Positions 6,805-14,858 of a stretch of 14,858 nt of DNA are shown piece by piece. Numbering within the stretch: position 1 is the stretch's first letter; every line of letters starts with the position of its first letter. The notes beneath the pieces were generated by a model. That model saw only the letters and a program-made list of their open reading frames with translations, was not told the origin of the DNA and did not search any database. The stretch is from Gammaproteobacteria bacterium (lineage in GTDB: Bacteria; Pseudomonadota; Gammaproteobacteria; Steroidobacterales; BM003). The translations under genes and the position numbers were made by a program. The stretch spans positions 1 to 14,858 of the forward strand of contig JAPHSC010000312.1 of assembly GCA_026193125.1 (NCBI GenBank). The letters run 5' to 3'.

Positions 6805-7903
6805 TACGATGGGCAAGCTTTTCACTGTGACCACCTTCGGTGAGAGCCATGGCAAGGCGATAGGGTGCATCGTCGACGGCTGCCCGCCCGGTATGCAGCT
6901 ATGCGAAGACGATATCCAGGGTGACCTGGAGCGCAGGCGTGCCGGCAAGTCGCGCTTCGTCAGCCAGAGACGGGAACCGGACCAGGTGCAGATTTTGTCA
7001 GGGGTGTACGAAGGCCGCACCACCGGCAGCCCCATCGGCTTGCTGATAGAGAATGTCGACGCCAAGTCCAAGGACTACAGCAACATCCTGGATCGTTTCC
7101 GCCCGGGACATGCCGATTACACCTATCTTATGAAGTACGGCCTGCGTGATCCGCGCGGGGGCGGGCGTTCCTCGGCTCGCGAAACTGCCATGCGGGTGGC
7201 TGCCGGCGCCATCGCGCGCAAATATCTGCGTGAGCATGCGGGTATTACCATCTACGGTTACCTGGCCCAGCTCGGCCCCATAGTGCTGGAGCCGGTGGCG
7301 CCGGAGACAGTGGATGACAATCCTTTCTTTTGTCCGGATCCGGCGCGAGTGGCGGAGCTCGAGGAGTTCATGAAACGCCTGAGCAAGGACGGTGACTCCA
7401 TCGGTGCCCGGGTCAACGTGGTCGGCACCGGTCTGCCGCCGGGCCTGGGTGAGCCGGTATTTGATCGCCTGGATGCCGACATTGCCCATGCCATGATGAG
7501 CATCAACGCGGTCAAGGCTGTGGAAATCGGAGCCGGCTTTGCCTGCGTCGAGCAGCGCGGAACCGAGCACCGTGATCTGATGAGTCCGCAGGGGTTCCTG
7601 AGTAATCATGCCGGCGGAGTGCTGGGCGGGATTTCTTCCGGCCAGGACATCCTGGTCAGCATGGCGCTCAAGCCCACGTCCAGCCTGCGCATACCGGGAC
7701 AGACCGTGAATCTCCAGGGACAGCAGGTGGAAGTGGTCACCACTGGACGGCATGATCCCTGTGTCGGGATTCGCGCAGTACCCATAGCCGAGGCCAAACT
7801 TGCCCTGGTCCTCATGGATCACCTGCTACGCCACCGGGGCCAGAATGCCGGGGTGCAGCCGCCCATGGCCCCCATTCCCGGTTCAGCACCTGCCGGGGAT
7901 TAG
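6794..7903 (+). CDS. aroC: chorismate synthase
   Basis: A 369-residue chorismate synthase, which converts 5-enolpyruvylshikimate-3-phosphate to chorismate with reduced FMN as the last step of the shikimate pathway. Near-invariant segments are TTFGESHG (His19), SQRREPDQVQILSG, FRPGHADYTY (His106), GGGRSSARET, FDRLDADIAHA, SNHAGGVLGGISSG and GRHDPCVGIRAVP. The start ATG is chosen from MSGNTMGKLF, which matches the family N-terminus, and AAGGAG at 6781-6786 seven bases upstream. The open frame extends upstream inside prmB and is not used. The C-terminal tail is slightly longer than in E. coli (361) and rich in Pro. Gaps and overlaps place it in one operon with prmB, the transporter gene and asd. 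Confidence 0.98.
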   Translation: MSGNTMGKLFTVTTFGESHGKAIGCIVDGCPPGMQLCEDDIQGDLERRRAGKSRFVSQRREPDQVQILSGVYEGRTTGSPIGLLIENVDAKSKDYSNILDRFRPGHADYTYLMKYGLRDPRGGGRSSARETAMRVAAGAIARKYLREHAGITIYGYLAQLGPIVLEPVAPETVDDNPFFCPDPARVAELEEFMKRLSKDGDSIGARVNVVGTGLPPGLGEPVFDRLDADIAHAMMSINAVKAVEIGAGFACVEQRGTEHRDLMSPQGFLSNHAGGVLGGISSGQDILVSMALKPTSSLRIPGQTVNLQGQQVEVVTTGRHDPCVGIRAVPIAEAKLALVLMDHLLRHRGQNAGVQPPMAPIPGSAPAGD

Positions 7904-7910
7904 CCTTTCA

Positions 7911-9092
7911 GTGCCATCCAAGCGCGAGCAACTGGGCCTGGCTCCGGTCTACCTGTTTTACTTCGGGGCGCTGGGTATCCTGATTCCCTACTGGGCGCCT
8001 TATCTGCGTGAAATCGGCCTGGCTCCCGTCCAGATTGGCCAGATCATGGCGGTGTACCTTGGCTGGCGCCTGCTGGCGCCCACCGCCTGGGGGTGGCTGG
8101 CGGACCGCAGCGGGCGGCGCATGCTGCTGGTGCGCGTGGCGGCCGCGGCTGCGGCCCTGGCATTCACAGGCGTGGCAACGCAAACGACTTTCGTGGGTCT
8201 GCTCCTGTGGATGTCGCTGTTCGCCGTCTTCTGGACCGCCCTGATCCCGCAGTACGAGGCCAACACGCTGGCGGTTCTCGGTCCCCGAATGGGGTCTTAC
8301 GGGCAAATTCGCCTGTGGGGTTCGGTGGGTTTCATCCTGGCGGTGGTGTTCGGTGGCTGGTGGTTTGACCAGTACGGGCTGGGCATTGTTCCGCTGGTCA
8401 GTGCCGGTCTGATTGCCATGGTAGCGCTGACTAGCTGGTTCGCACCGGCCGGTCCCCAGGCCACGTTGGATCGCGCCGAGCCGGGGCTCTCCAGGGTCTT
8501 GCGTCAACCCCGGGTCATCGCGCTGTTGCTGGTGGCGCTGCTGGTGCAGGCGGCTTTTGGACCCTACTACGTGTTCTTTACCGTGTACCTGGAGGAGCTG
8601 GGTTATTCGCGGGTCAGTATCGGTATGCTCTGGGCGCTGGGTGTGGCTGCGGAAATATGCGTATTCCTCTATAGTCCCTGGTTGTTCAGGATATGCAGTC
8701 GGCGCCGACTACTGCTGGCGGCGTTGGCTTTCTCGGTTTTGCGCTGGTGTCTTACTGCAGCCTTTGCGGAACACCTGGTCTTGCTGGTATTGGCGCAGCT
8801 GATGCACATGGCGAGTTTCGGTTTGTTTCACGCAGTGGCCGTGGTGTGTATACACGATTTTTTCCCGGGTAATACCCATGGTCGTGGACAGGCAATTTAC
8901 AGTAGCGCAGGATTCGGCGCCGGTGGTGCACTGGGCAGCCTGTATAGCGGCTATACATGGACCCTGCTGGGTCCTGCAGCCATGTTCTGGGTCGCCGCCG
9001 GCTTGGTGGGGTTGGCCTTTATGATCGCGGTCGTGTGGATTCGGCCGGATGAAGAGAGCCAGGATTTAACATCAGAGTGGTCGGAAGAGTAG
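7911..9092 (+). CDS. MFS transporter, HcaT-like (PPP family)
   Basis: A 393-residue integral membrane protein with about 12 hydrophobic segments, resembling the E. coli HcaT/3-phenylpropionate transporter branch of the major facilitator superfamily. Shared features are the start PVYLFYFGALGILIPYWAPYL, the cytoplasmic loop after helix 2 (WGWLADRSGRR), RLWGSVGF in mid-protein, and GMLWALGVAAE in the second half. The substrate cannot be read from sequence; I recall the same family next to aroC in Pseudomonas aeruginosa. The start is taken as GTG at 7911, seven bases after aroC stops, because the open frame upstream lies inside aroC and lacks transporter sequence. The ribosome binding site (GGGGA, about 12 bases upstream) is poorly spaced. 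It ends two bases before asd. Confidence 0.88.
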   Translation: MPSKREQLGLAPVYLFYFGALGILIPYWAPYLREIGLAPVQIGQIMAVYLGWRLLAPTAWGWLADRSGRRMLLVRVAAAAAALAFTGVATQTTFVGLLLWMSLFAVFWTALIPQYEANTLAVLGPRMGSYGQIRLWGSVGFILAVVFGGWWFDQYGLGIVPLVSAGLIAMVALTSWFAPAGPQATLDRAEPGLSRVLRQPRVIALLLVALLVQAAFGPYYVFFTVYLEELGYSRVSIGMLWALGVAAEICVFLYSPWLFRICSRRRLLLAALAFSVLRWCLTAAFAEHLVLLVLAQLMHMASFGLFHAVAVVCIHDFFPGNTHGRGQAIYSSAGFGAGGALGSLYSGYTWTLLGPAAMFWVAAGLVGLAFMIAVVWIRPDEESQDLTSEWSEE

Positions 9093-9094
9093 AT

Positions 9095-10117
9095 ATGAGC
9101 AAGAAATACAATGTTGCGGTAGTGGGCGCCACCGGTCTGGTCGGCGAAACCATGATCAGTATCCTGGAGGAAAGGAATTTTCCGGTGGATAAATTGCATC
9201 TACTGGCCAGTTCCCGTTCCGCCGGCAAGACACTGAAATTTGGCAAACAGAAAATCACGGTACAGGACCTGTCGACATTTGATTTCAAGGGCGTGGACAT
9301 CGGGCTGTTCTCGGCCGGTGGCAGCGTGTCGGCGGAGCACGCGCCCAGGGCGGCCAAGGCCGGTTGCGTGGTTATCGACAACACCTCCTGGTTTCGCCAG
9401 GAAGAGGACATTCCCCTGGTGGTGCCGGAGGTCAATCCGGAGGCAATCGCTGGCTACAAAAATCGCGGCATCATCGCCAATCCCAATTGCTCCACGATCC
9501 AGATGCTGGTTGCCCTGAAGCCGCTGCGTGACGCTTTCGGCATACACAGGATTATTGTCTCCACCTACCAGGCGGTGTCGGGGGCGGGGCGCAGGCACAT
9601 GGAAGACCTGGCCAAGCAGACCGCCTTACTGATGAACGGCAGGCCCGCCGACAGCAAGTTGTACAAGAAGCAACTGGCCTTCAATGTCCTGCCGCATATC
9701 GACGTGTTCGAAGACAGCGGTTACACCCGGGAAGAGATGAAAATGGTCCGGGAAACCCGGAAAATATTTGGCGATCCCGATATACGTGTGACCGCCACGG
9801 CGGCCAGGGTGCCGGTATTTTTTGGGCACTCGGAGTCCATTTATATTGAAACCCGTGACCCAGTTACGGTTGCCAAGGCGCGGAAACTGTTAAAAAAGGC
9901 GCCCGGAGTGGTCTTGATGGACGACCCGGCAAAGCCAAGGTACCCTACGGCGGCGACCGAGGCGGCCAACAAGGATGCAGTTTTTGTCGGAAGGATACGG
10001 CAGGATCTGGACAGCGACCGCGGGCTGAACCTTTGGGTGGTTGCGGATAATGTACGCAAGGGAGCCGCGCTCAACAGTGTTCAAATCGCTGAACTGTTGG
10101 TAAAAGAGTATTTGTAA
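9095..10117 (+). CDS. asd: aspartate-semialdehyde dehydrogenase
   Basis: A 340-residue Asd. It reduces aspartyl-4-phosphate to aspartate semialdehyde with NADPH, the branch point to lysine, diaminopimelate, threonine and methionine. The nucleotide-binding loop is GATGLVGETM (11-20). The active-site motif is NPNCSTIQM with catalytic Cys132, and the acid/base His is His245 in FFGHSE. The sequence has both catalytic residues, so it is a working Asd and not the inactive Usg-1-type paralogue often found beside fimV. The start ATG follows GGAAGAG and comes two bases after the transporter stop. It is the last gene of the tight prmB-aroC-MFS-asd group; fimV follows after 112 bases. Confidence 0.97.
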   Translation: MSKKYNVAVVGATGLVGETMISILEERNFPVDKLHLLASSRSAGKTLKFGKQKITVQDLSTFDFKGVDIGLFSAGGSVSAEHAPRAAKAGCVVIDNTSWFRQEEDIPLVVPEVNPEAIAGYKNRGIIANPNCSTIQMLVALKPLRDAFGIHRIIVSTYQAVSGAGRRHMEDLAKQTALLMNGRPADSKLYKKQLAFNVLPHIDVFEDSGYTREEMKMVRETRKIFGDPDIRVTATAARVPVFFGHSESIYIETRDPVTVAKARKLLKKAPGVVLMDDPAKPRYPTAATEAANKDAVFVGRIRQDLDSDRGLNLWVVADNVRKGAALNSVQIAELLVKEYL

Positions 10118-10125
10118 GCTATAGT
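10097..10125 (+). promoter_or_regulatory. sigma-70 promoter candidate for fimV
   Basis: TTGGTA (10097-10102) and TATAGT (10120-10125) are separated by exactly 17 bases. The -35 matches four of six and the -10 five of six consensus positions. It overlaps the last codons of asd, and a start near 10132 would leave a leader of about 98 bases before fimV. A short palindrome CGAGA-G-TCTCG lies in that leader at 10189-10199. Confidence 0.45.
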
Positions 10126-10229
10126 TAGACGCTGATTGTAAAGCGGGTTGTCAAGACTAAAGACCGGGGATTACGCGTAGGCAGAATCCGAGAGTCTCGC
10201 CGATGAAAGAACAAGCGTAGGGAGTTCAG

Positions 10230-13223
10230 ATGGCGCGGAAAACCAGGGTGGTCCCCCTCTTGTTGCTGGCGGTTTTGCCGTCGGTTTCCTGGGCATTGGG
10301 TCTTGGAGAGATTGAGCTTCAATCTGCCCTGAATGAACCCATGCAGGCTGAGATTTCGATAATCGGCGCCTCCGGGAAAGAACTTGAAGGATTGAACGTC
10401 AAATTGGCGCCGAAAGGCGATTTTGACCGGCTTGGGCTGGACAGGCCCGAGTTTTTGAGTTCCCTGAGATTCGACGTCGGCTTTAATTCGGCCAGTCAAC
10501 CGGTGCTGAAGGTGACCTCCGGCAGGCCGATTACCGAGCCCTTTGTGACCTTCCTGATCGAGGCCAAGTGGGCGCGGGGCACTTTGCTGCGCGAGTACAC
10601 CGTCTTGCTGGATCCGCCGGCATTTATACCCCAGGCGGCTACCCCGGCACCGGCTGTGCAGGCCCCCGTCGCCAGGCAACCGGCAGCTACCAGCGGAACA
10701 GTTCTACGCCAACCCGAGAAGGCTCCTGACACGGCTCCGGTTACCGAGTCGGTGCAGCCCGATCGTGCTCCCTATACGCCTCCCCAGGGCAGTCACCGCG
10801 TCGGACGTGGTCAGACGCTTTGGGTATTGGCAGAGCGTTTTCGTCCGGCAGACGTAACCGTCAACCAGATGATGATCGCCTTGTACGAGGCCAACCCCGA
10901 GGCATTCTCCGGCAACATAAACAGACTGCGTGCCGGCTCCATATTGCGCATCCCGTCGCTTGAAGAGCTGCGCGCTGTGAGCAGTACGGCTGCTGATGAT
11001 GCGGTTCGTGAGCACATGCAAGCGTGGCGCCCGGGGTCTGGCATGCTGGGAACCACGATAGAACCCAAGCTCAGGCTGGTACCGCCCAGCGAGCCGGTGA
11101 CTCGCCCGGCCGCTGCTGGCCAGGAGCCGACCGGTGCTGGTGATGGTGGTGAGGCTGAAGTCTACCTGCGCCAGGAAGTCGATCGTCTGCGTCGCGAACT
11201 GGATACCGCTGAAGATCGCCTGCAGGTGCAGAGCGACCAGATGGCCGAGCTCCAGAGAAACCTCGAAAAGGCCGGCCAGGCCACTGAACAACCAATTCTG
11301 GAAGCCGTTCCCGAAGTGGCAGAGCCGACTGTTGGCACAGAGACCACCGAGACGGGCCAGGTGCCGGCCGCGGATGAGCAAGCCGCGCTGGAGCAAGCCG
11401 AGCAAGAAAAAGCTGCAGCGAAGGCCGCCACGCAAAAAGTTATTTCCGCTCCCAGGGAAGAGTCCCTCGTGGACAAGGTGCTGGGCTGGTTGATCAGCCC
11501 CTTCGCGTTCGTCATCCTGGGCATCCTCGCCCTGATTGCCGCCGTGCTGGTCTTCCTGCGTCTGCGCAAGAAAGACGATACCGGTGGGGCCAAGCCCTGG
11601 GAAGAGTACGAGGATCTTGATGACGATGGCCTGGATACCGACGATGCAACAATAATTCGTCCGGTTGTTGCCGCTGGAGTCTCCACGGTGACCGAGGAGG
11701 CGCGCAAGGGCCACCCCGGATTCTTGGTTCGGGAGGAGCCCGACTACGAAGACACCGCCAACCTGCAAGCCGACGTATTTGAAGCTGCCGGCAGTGGCGC
11801 GGGTCTTGATACCACGACGGTGGAGCCCGGCCAGGTTGTTGGTCGCGACAGGGCAATCGATCTTGACGACACCATGGAGCTTGAAAAGGTCAGGCCCGGG
11901 GCAGACGACGAGATTGCAGACCCAATGGCCGAGGCCGATTTTCACATGGCCTACGGTCTTTACGACCAGGCTGCCGAGATTCTTCAGACCGCGACCAAGC
12001 GTGACCCGGAGAATGGCGAACTGCAGATGAAGCTGGCCGAGGTCTACTTCGTCTGGGGCAACCAGGACGGCTTCCGCTCTGTAGCACAGGAAATGCATAG
12101 CAAGCGCGACTCCCTGGGCGACGGTACCTGGGAAAAGATGCTGATCATGGGCAAGCAGTTGCTGCCGGATGAGGAGCTGTTTGGTGAAGTTCTTGAAGCG
12201 CGTGCCGGCACCGACATGGACTTGTCGATCGAAGACAGCCAGTTGCATGAGGCGCTTGACCTTGAATTGTTTGATGCAAGCGAAAATGCAGACGACAATG
12301 ACTTGGTCGATCTGGACTTCGGTGGTGCGCTGGATTCTGCCGGTGACACACAGGAGTCGCCATCGCTGGATTCCGGTGGTGAAGTTACCCAGGAAACACC
12401 CTTCCTCGGCTTTGAGGAAGACGCAGACACTGCAGACACTGTGGAGACACCGGTGCAGCAGGCAGATCGGACCGCTGAAATTGAGCTGGATGATCTTGGT
12501 CTGAATGTCAGCCTGGATGACAGCTTTATTGGCAGACTGCCCGATGAGTATGGCGATGATGCCAGCGCGACTGCGGTCATGGACAAGCAGGATCTGGACG
12601 ATAACGATGCGACCGCAATAGCACGCCCTGAAAATACGGTTGAACTGGCCGCACTGGCAGCCGAGATGGACCCGACCGGAGAATTTGCCAGTGTCGATTT
12701 TGATCTGGGTGATGATTCGGATGCCACCGGTGCCGAAGGAGAGCTGGATCACAAGTTGACCGATACCGCCACCATGGCGGCGAGTGAGATTGATGCGGAC
12801 CTGCTCGCGGCGACCATGCACATGGAGCGTCAGGGTGGCAGTACGGATAGCGACGCGACGGCCGAGATGTTCATACTCAACGCCGATGAGAGTATCGACC
12901 TTGACCTGGGCACCCTGACGCATGTTGAGGATGCGGGCGACACCGTGGAACAGCCTGCACCCGACATGGATCTGTCGGACTCGGGCGAGAATAGGGACGA
13001 CCAGGGCGCCGCGCCAACAGTGGAAATGGATGTCTCGGACATGACCATGCCTGAGTCCGAGGCCCTTACCCTCAGTGAAATTGGCACCAAGCTCGACCTG
13101 GCGCGCGCCTACATGGACATGGGTGATCCTGACGGGGCTCGAAGCATTCTCGAGGAAGTGATTGCCGAAGGTGATAGTGCCCAGCAGGTGGACGCCAAAC
13201 GCCTGCTTGAGAAGCTGCCGTAA
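10230..13223 (+). CDS. fimV: FimV-family polar hub / pilus assembly protein
   Basis: A 997-residue FimV homologue. FimV is an inner-membrane, peptidoglycan-binding protein that organises the cell pole and is needed for type IV pilus assembly and twitching. The order is: signal peptide 1-22; FimV N-terminal domain about 23-128 (LGLGEIELQSALNEPM); Pro/Ala linker; LysM about 188-242 (HRVGRGQTLWVLAERF); coiled coil about 308-350; one membrane helix about 417-444; then a very acidic cytoplasmic region. That region holds a TPR-like segment (about 565-620) and ends with the FimV C-terminal domain (944-997, DLARAYMDMGDPDGARSILE). The acidic part repeats a short T-[VMA]-E motif seven times. GGAG lies 5 bases before the ATG. 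Neighbours asd and truA match the Pseudomonas order. It likely cooperates with a FimX-type protein such as the one at the left edge. Confidence 0.96.
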   Translation: MARKTRVVPLLLLAVLPSVSWALGLGEIELQSALNEPMQAEISIIGASGKELEGLNVKLAPKGDFDRLGLDRPEFLSSLRFDVGFNSASQPVLKVTSGRPITEPFVTFLIEAKWARGTLLREYTVLLDPPAFIPQAATPAPAVQAPVARQPAATSGTVLRQPEKAPDTAPVTESVQPDRAPYTPPQGSHRVGRGQTLWVLAERFRPADVTVNQMMIALYEANPEAFSGNINRLRAGSILRIPSLEELRAVSSTAADDAVREHMQAWRPGSGMLGTTIEPKLRLVPPSEPVTRPAAAGQEPTGAGDGGEAEVYLRQEVDRLRRELDTAEDRLQVQSDQMAELQRNLEKAGQATEQPILEAVPEVAEPTVGTETTETGQVPAADEQAALEQAEQEKAAAKAATQKVISAPREESLVDKVLGWLISPFAFVILGILALIAAVLVFLRLRKKDDTGGAKPWEEYEDLDDDGLDTDDATIIRPVVAAGVSTVTEEARKGHPGFLVREEPDYEDTANLQADVFEAAGSGAGLDTTTVEPGQVVGRDRAIDLDDTMELEKVRPGADDEIADPMAEADFHMAYGLYDQAAEILQTATKRDPENGELQMKLAEVYFVWGNQDGFRSVAQEMHSKRDSLGDGTWEKMLIMGKQLLPDEELFGEVLEARAGTDMDLSIEDSQLHEALDLELFDASENADDNDLVDLDFGGALDSAGDTQESPSLDSGGEVTQETPFLGFEEDADTADTVETPVQQADRTAEIELDDLGLNVSLDDSFIGRLPDEYGDDASATAVMDKQDLDDNDATAIARPENTVELAALAAEMDPTGEFASVDFDLGDDSDATGAEGELDHKLTDTATMAASEIDADLLAATMHMERQGGSTDSDATAEMFILNADESIDLDLGTLTHVEDAGDTVEQPAPDMDLSDSGENRDDQGAAPTVEMDVSDMTMPESEALTLSEIGTKLDLARAYMDMGDPDGARSILEEVIAEGDSAQQVDAKRLLEKLP

Positions 13224-13243
13224 CCAAACCTGTACCTGCGATG

Positions 13244-13266
13244 CTGCGGGCCGTAATGGCCCGCAG
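13244..13266 (+). terminator. strong GC hairpin after fimV, without a T run
   Basis: CTGCGGGCC and GGCCCGCAG form a perfect 9-base stem with a 5-base loop, 20 bases after the fimV stop. No T tract follows, so it is not a classic intrinsic terminator. It may stabilise the fimV message, be an RNA processing site, or partly attenuate reading into truA. A second dyad, TTCCGG-CT-CCGGAA, follows at 13271-13284. Confidence 0.4.
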
Positions 13267-13307
13267 TGCGTTCCGGCTCCGGAAATTCACGATCGGGTGG
13301 TAACTGA

Positions 13308-14126
13308 ATGCCGCGCCTTGCCCTTGGTGTTGAATATGACGGCACCCGTTTTGTCGGGTGGCAAACCCAGACCAATGGTCCCAGCGTGCAAGACGAGCTG
13401 GAAGCTGCGCTGGCGCGGGTCGCCAATGAGCCGGTGCGCGTAATTTGTGCCGGGCGCACCGATACCGGTGTGCACGCGACCGGCCAGGTCGTCCATTTTG
13501 ATACCCACGCACGGCGCAAGCCGCATTCGTGGATCATGGGCGCCAACACCTACCTTCGGCATGATGTCAATGTGCTCTGGGCGAGGGAAGTCCCGAAGGA
13601 TTTTCACGCCCGTTTCAGCGCCATCAGTCGTTCCTACCGGTACCTGATTCTTAATCGACACTACCGCTCGGCCTTGTGGCGTCACAGGGCCGCCTGGGTG
13701 CACACGCCCTTGAATGAGCAAGCCATGCACAGGGCTGCCCAGGTGTTACTGGGTGAGCATGACTTCAGTGCTTTCAGGGCATCGGGCTGCCAGGCCAAGA
13801 GCCCGGTGCGGACCATCAGTCATATCGCGGTGTGCAGGCAGGGTCAGGTATTGGAACTGCAGATTAGTGCCAATGCCTTTTTGCACCACATGGTTCGAAA
13901 TATCGCCGGTTCCCTGATCAAAATCGGCGCCGGGGAGGCTGCAGAGACCTGGCTGGGCGAGGTGTTGGCAGGGCGTGACAGGGGCCGCGCCGGGGTTACC
14001 GGCCTGCCCGAGGGCTTGTATCTGAGCGAAGTCCGGTACGACCCGCGCTTCAAACTGCCGCCGTGCAGCAAGAATATTGATCCTGATTGTTTTATTATCG
14101 ACCGCTCGCCAAGCCAAACGGACTAG
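13308..14126 (+). CDS. truA: tRNA pseudouridine(38-40) synthase TruA
   Basis: A 272-residue TruA, which converts U38, U39 and U40 of the tRNA anticodon arm to pseudouridine. The catalytic motif is AGRTDTGVHATGQV with Asp52 as nucleophile. Other family segments are YDGTRFVGWQ, SYRYLILNR, LLGEHDFSAFR, NAFLHHMVRNIAGSL and GRAGVTGLPEGLYL. Length is as in the family (about 270). The ATG follows GGTGG six bases upstream. It sits between fimV and accD; the trpF gene commonly found directly after truA in related genomes is missing, leaving only 10 bases to accD. Confidence 0.97.
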   Translation: MPRLALGVEYDGTRFVGWQTQTNGPSVQDELEAALARVANEPVRVICAGRTDTGVHATGQVVHFDTHARRKPHSWIMGANTYLRHDVNVLWAREVPKDFHARFSAISRSYRYLILNRHYRSALWRHRAAWVHTPLNEQAMHRAAQVLLGEHDFSAFRASGCQAKSPVRTISHIAVCRQGQVLELQISANAFLHHMVRNIAGSLIKIGAGEAAETWLGEVLAGRDRGRAGVTGLPEGLYLSEVRYDPRFKLPPCSKNIDPDCFIIDRSPSQTD

Positions 14127-14136
14127 TATTGCCACC

Positions 14137-14858
14137 ATGACCTGGTTTGAAAAACTGATGCCATCTCGAATCCAGACTGAGCGCCGCACACGCTCGGTGC
14201 CCGAGGGCCTGTGGTCGAAGTGCCCCGAGTGCAGCGCCGTGCTGTACCGCGCCGACCTGGAACGAAACCTGTTTGTGTGCCCGCAATGCCAGCACCACTT
14301 GCGTATCTCGGCCAGGATGCGGCTGGACGTGTTCCTGGATCCAGAAGGCAGAGTGGAGCTGGCGAGCGATGTGCATCCCGTAGACGCGCTGAAATTCCGT
14401 GATACCAAGCGCTACCGGGATCGTTTGCTGCACACTCAGAAAACGACCGGTGAGACGGATGCAATGGTGGTCCAGAAGGGCTTTCTAAAGGGCATGCCCG
14501 TGGTGGCCTGCGCCTTTGAATTTTCCTTCATGGGCGGTTCCATGGGCTCGGTTGTGGGTGAGCGCTTCGTGCGCGCGGCGGAGGCCGCGCAGGCTGATGC
14601 GTCTCCCCTGATTTGTTTTTCAGCCAGCGGTGGGGCGCGCATGCAGGAGAGCCTGCTCTCACTCATGCAAATGGCCAAGACCAGCGCCGCACTGGCCAGC
14701 CTTGCGCAGCGCAGCGTGCCCTTTATCTCGGTCCTCACCGACCCGACTACCGGCGGCGTATCAGCCAGCCTGGCCATGCTGGGAGATCTCAACGTGGGTG
14801 AGCCCAGAGCCTTGATCGGATTTGCCGGACCGCGGGTCATCGAACAGACCGTGCGTGA
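14137..14858 (+). CDS. accD: acetyl-CoA carboxylase carboxyltransferase subunit beta (3' end outside window)
   Basis: The first 240 codons of AccD (about 300 residues in the family). With AccA it forms the carboxyltransferase that moves the carboxyl group from biotin on AccB to acetyl-CoA, giving malonyl-CoA. The N-terminal zinc ribbon is intact: CPEC at Cys29 and Cys32, CPQC at Cys48 and Cys51. The crotonase-like core follows with FSFMGGSMGSVVGE, SASGGARMQESLLSL and TDPTTGGVSAS. The start fits the family N-terminus MTWFEKLMP. No good Shine-Dalgarno is present, so translation may be coupled to truA, which ends 10 bases earlier. It is open to the right edge with no stop. Confidence 0.96.
   Translation, partial: MTWFEKLMPSRIQTERRTRSVPEGLWSKCPECSAVLYRADLERNLFVCPQCQHHLRISARMRLDVFLDPEGRVELASDVHPVDALKFRDTKRYRDRLLHTQKTTGETDAMVVQKGFLKGMPVVACAFEFSFMGGSMGSVVGERFVRAAEAAQADASPLICFSASGGARMQESLLSLMQMAKTSAALASLAQRSVPFISVLTDPTTGGVSASLAMLGDLNVGEPRALIGFAGPRVIEQTVR

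Noticed and set aside
10704..12923. A 739-codon open frame on the minus strand, antisense to fimV
   Set aside because: It has no recognisable domain and mirrors the Asp/Glu-rich fimV reading frame, whose codon bias removes stops on the opposite strand. fimV has full domain support.

Overview
The window is a GC-rich chromosomal segment of a gammaproteobacterium. This is supported by EF-P with Lys34 next to its lysylating enzyme EpmA, by the prmB-aroC pair, and by the asd-fimV-truA-accD order known from Pseudomonas-like genomes. FimV and a FimX-like protein suggest a polarly organised bacterium with type IV pili. Sco and PCu(A)C proteins suggest an aerobic respiratory chain with a CuA-type oxidase. 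I cannot name a genus. No phage, integrase, transposase, CRISPR array, tRNA or rRNA was seen.

Layout. (1) 1-1064, minus: the N-terminal part of a FimX-like protein (pseudo-receiver, PAS, degenerate GGDEF), cut by the window edge. (2) 1065-1446: a divergent spacer without a convincing gene but with an extended -10 promoter for efp. (3) 1447-3010, plus: efp and epmA, separated by a small hairpin that contains the efp stop codon. (4) 3001-3180: a long imperfect palindrome between epmA and msrC, the most unexplained structure here. (5) 3212-3706, plus: msrC, free methionine-R-sulfoxide reductase. (6) 3753-5719, minus: an operon sco - PCu(A)C lipoprotein - psd, convergent with msrC. (7) 5857-10117, plus: prmB, aroC, an HcaT-like MFS transporter and asd, packed with overlaps or gaps of 2-7 bases. 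(8) 10230-13223, plus: fimV, with its own promoter candidate. (9) 13308-14858, plus: truA and the start of accD, which runs off the right edge.

How the genes work together. EpmA attaches beta-lysine to EF-P so that it rescues ribosomes stalled at polyproline. Sco and PCu(A)C deliver copper to cytochrome oxidase in the periplasm, while psd makes phosphatidylethanolamine for the membrane. PrmB methylates ribosomal protein uL3, AroC makes chorismate, and Asd feeds lysine, threonine, methionine and diaminopimelate synthesis. FimV organises the cell pole and FimX-type proteins act in pilus assembly. TruA modifies tRNA and AccD begins fatty acid synthesis. trpF, often found between truA and accD, is absent.

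Most of the window is conserved housekeeping sequence. The best candidate for something undescribed is the 180-base palindrome at 3001-3180. Every transition mismatch I found between its arms becomes a G-U pair when it is read as minus-strand RNA, which hints at selection on a folded transcript.
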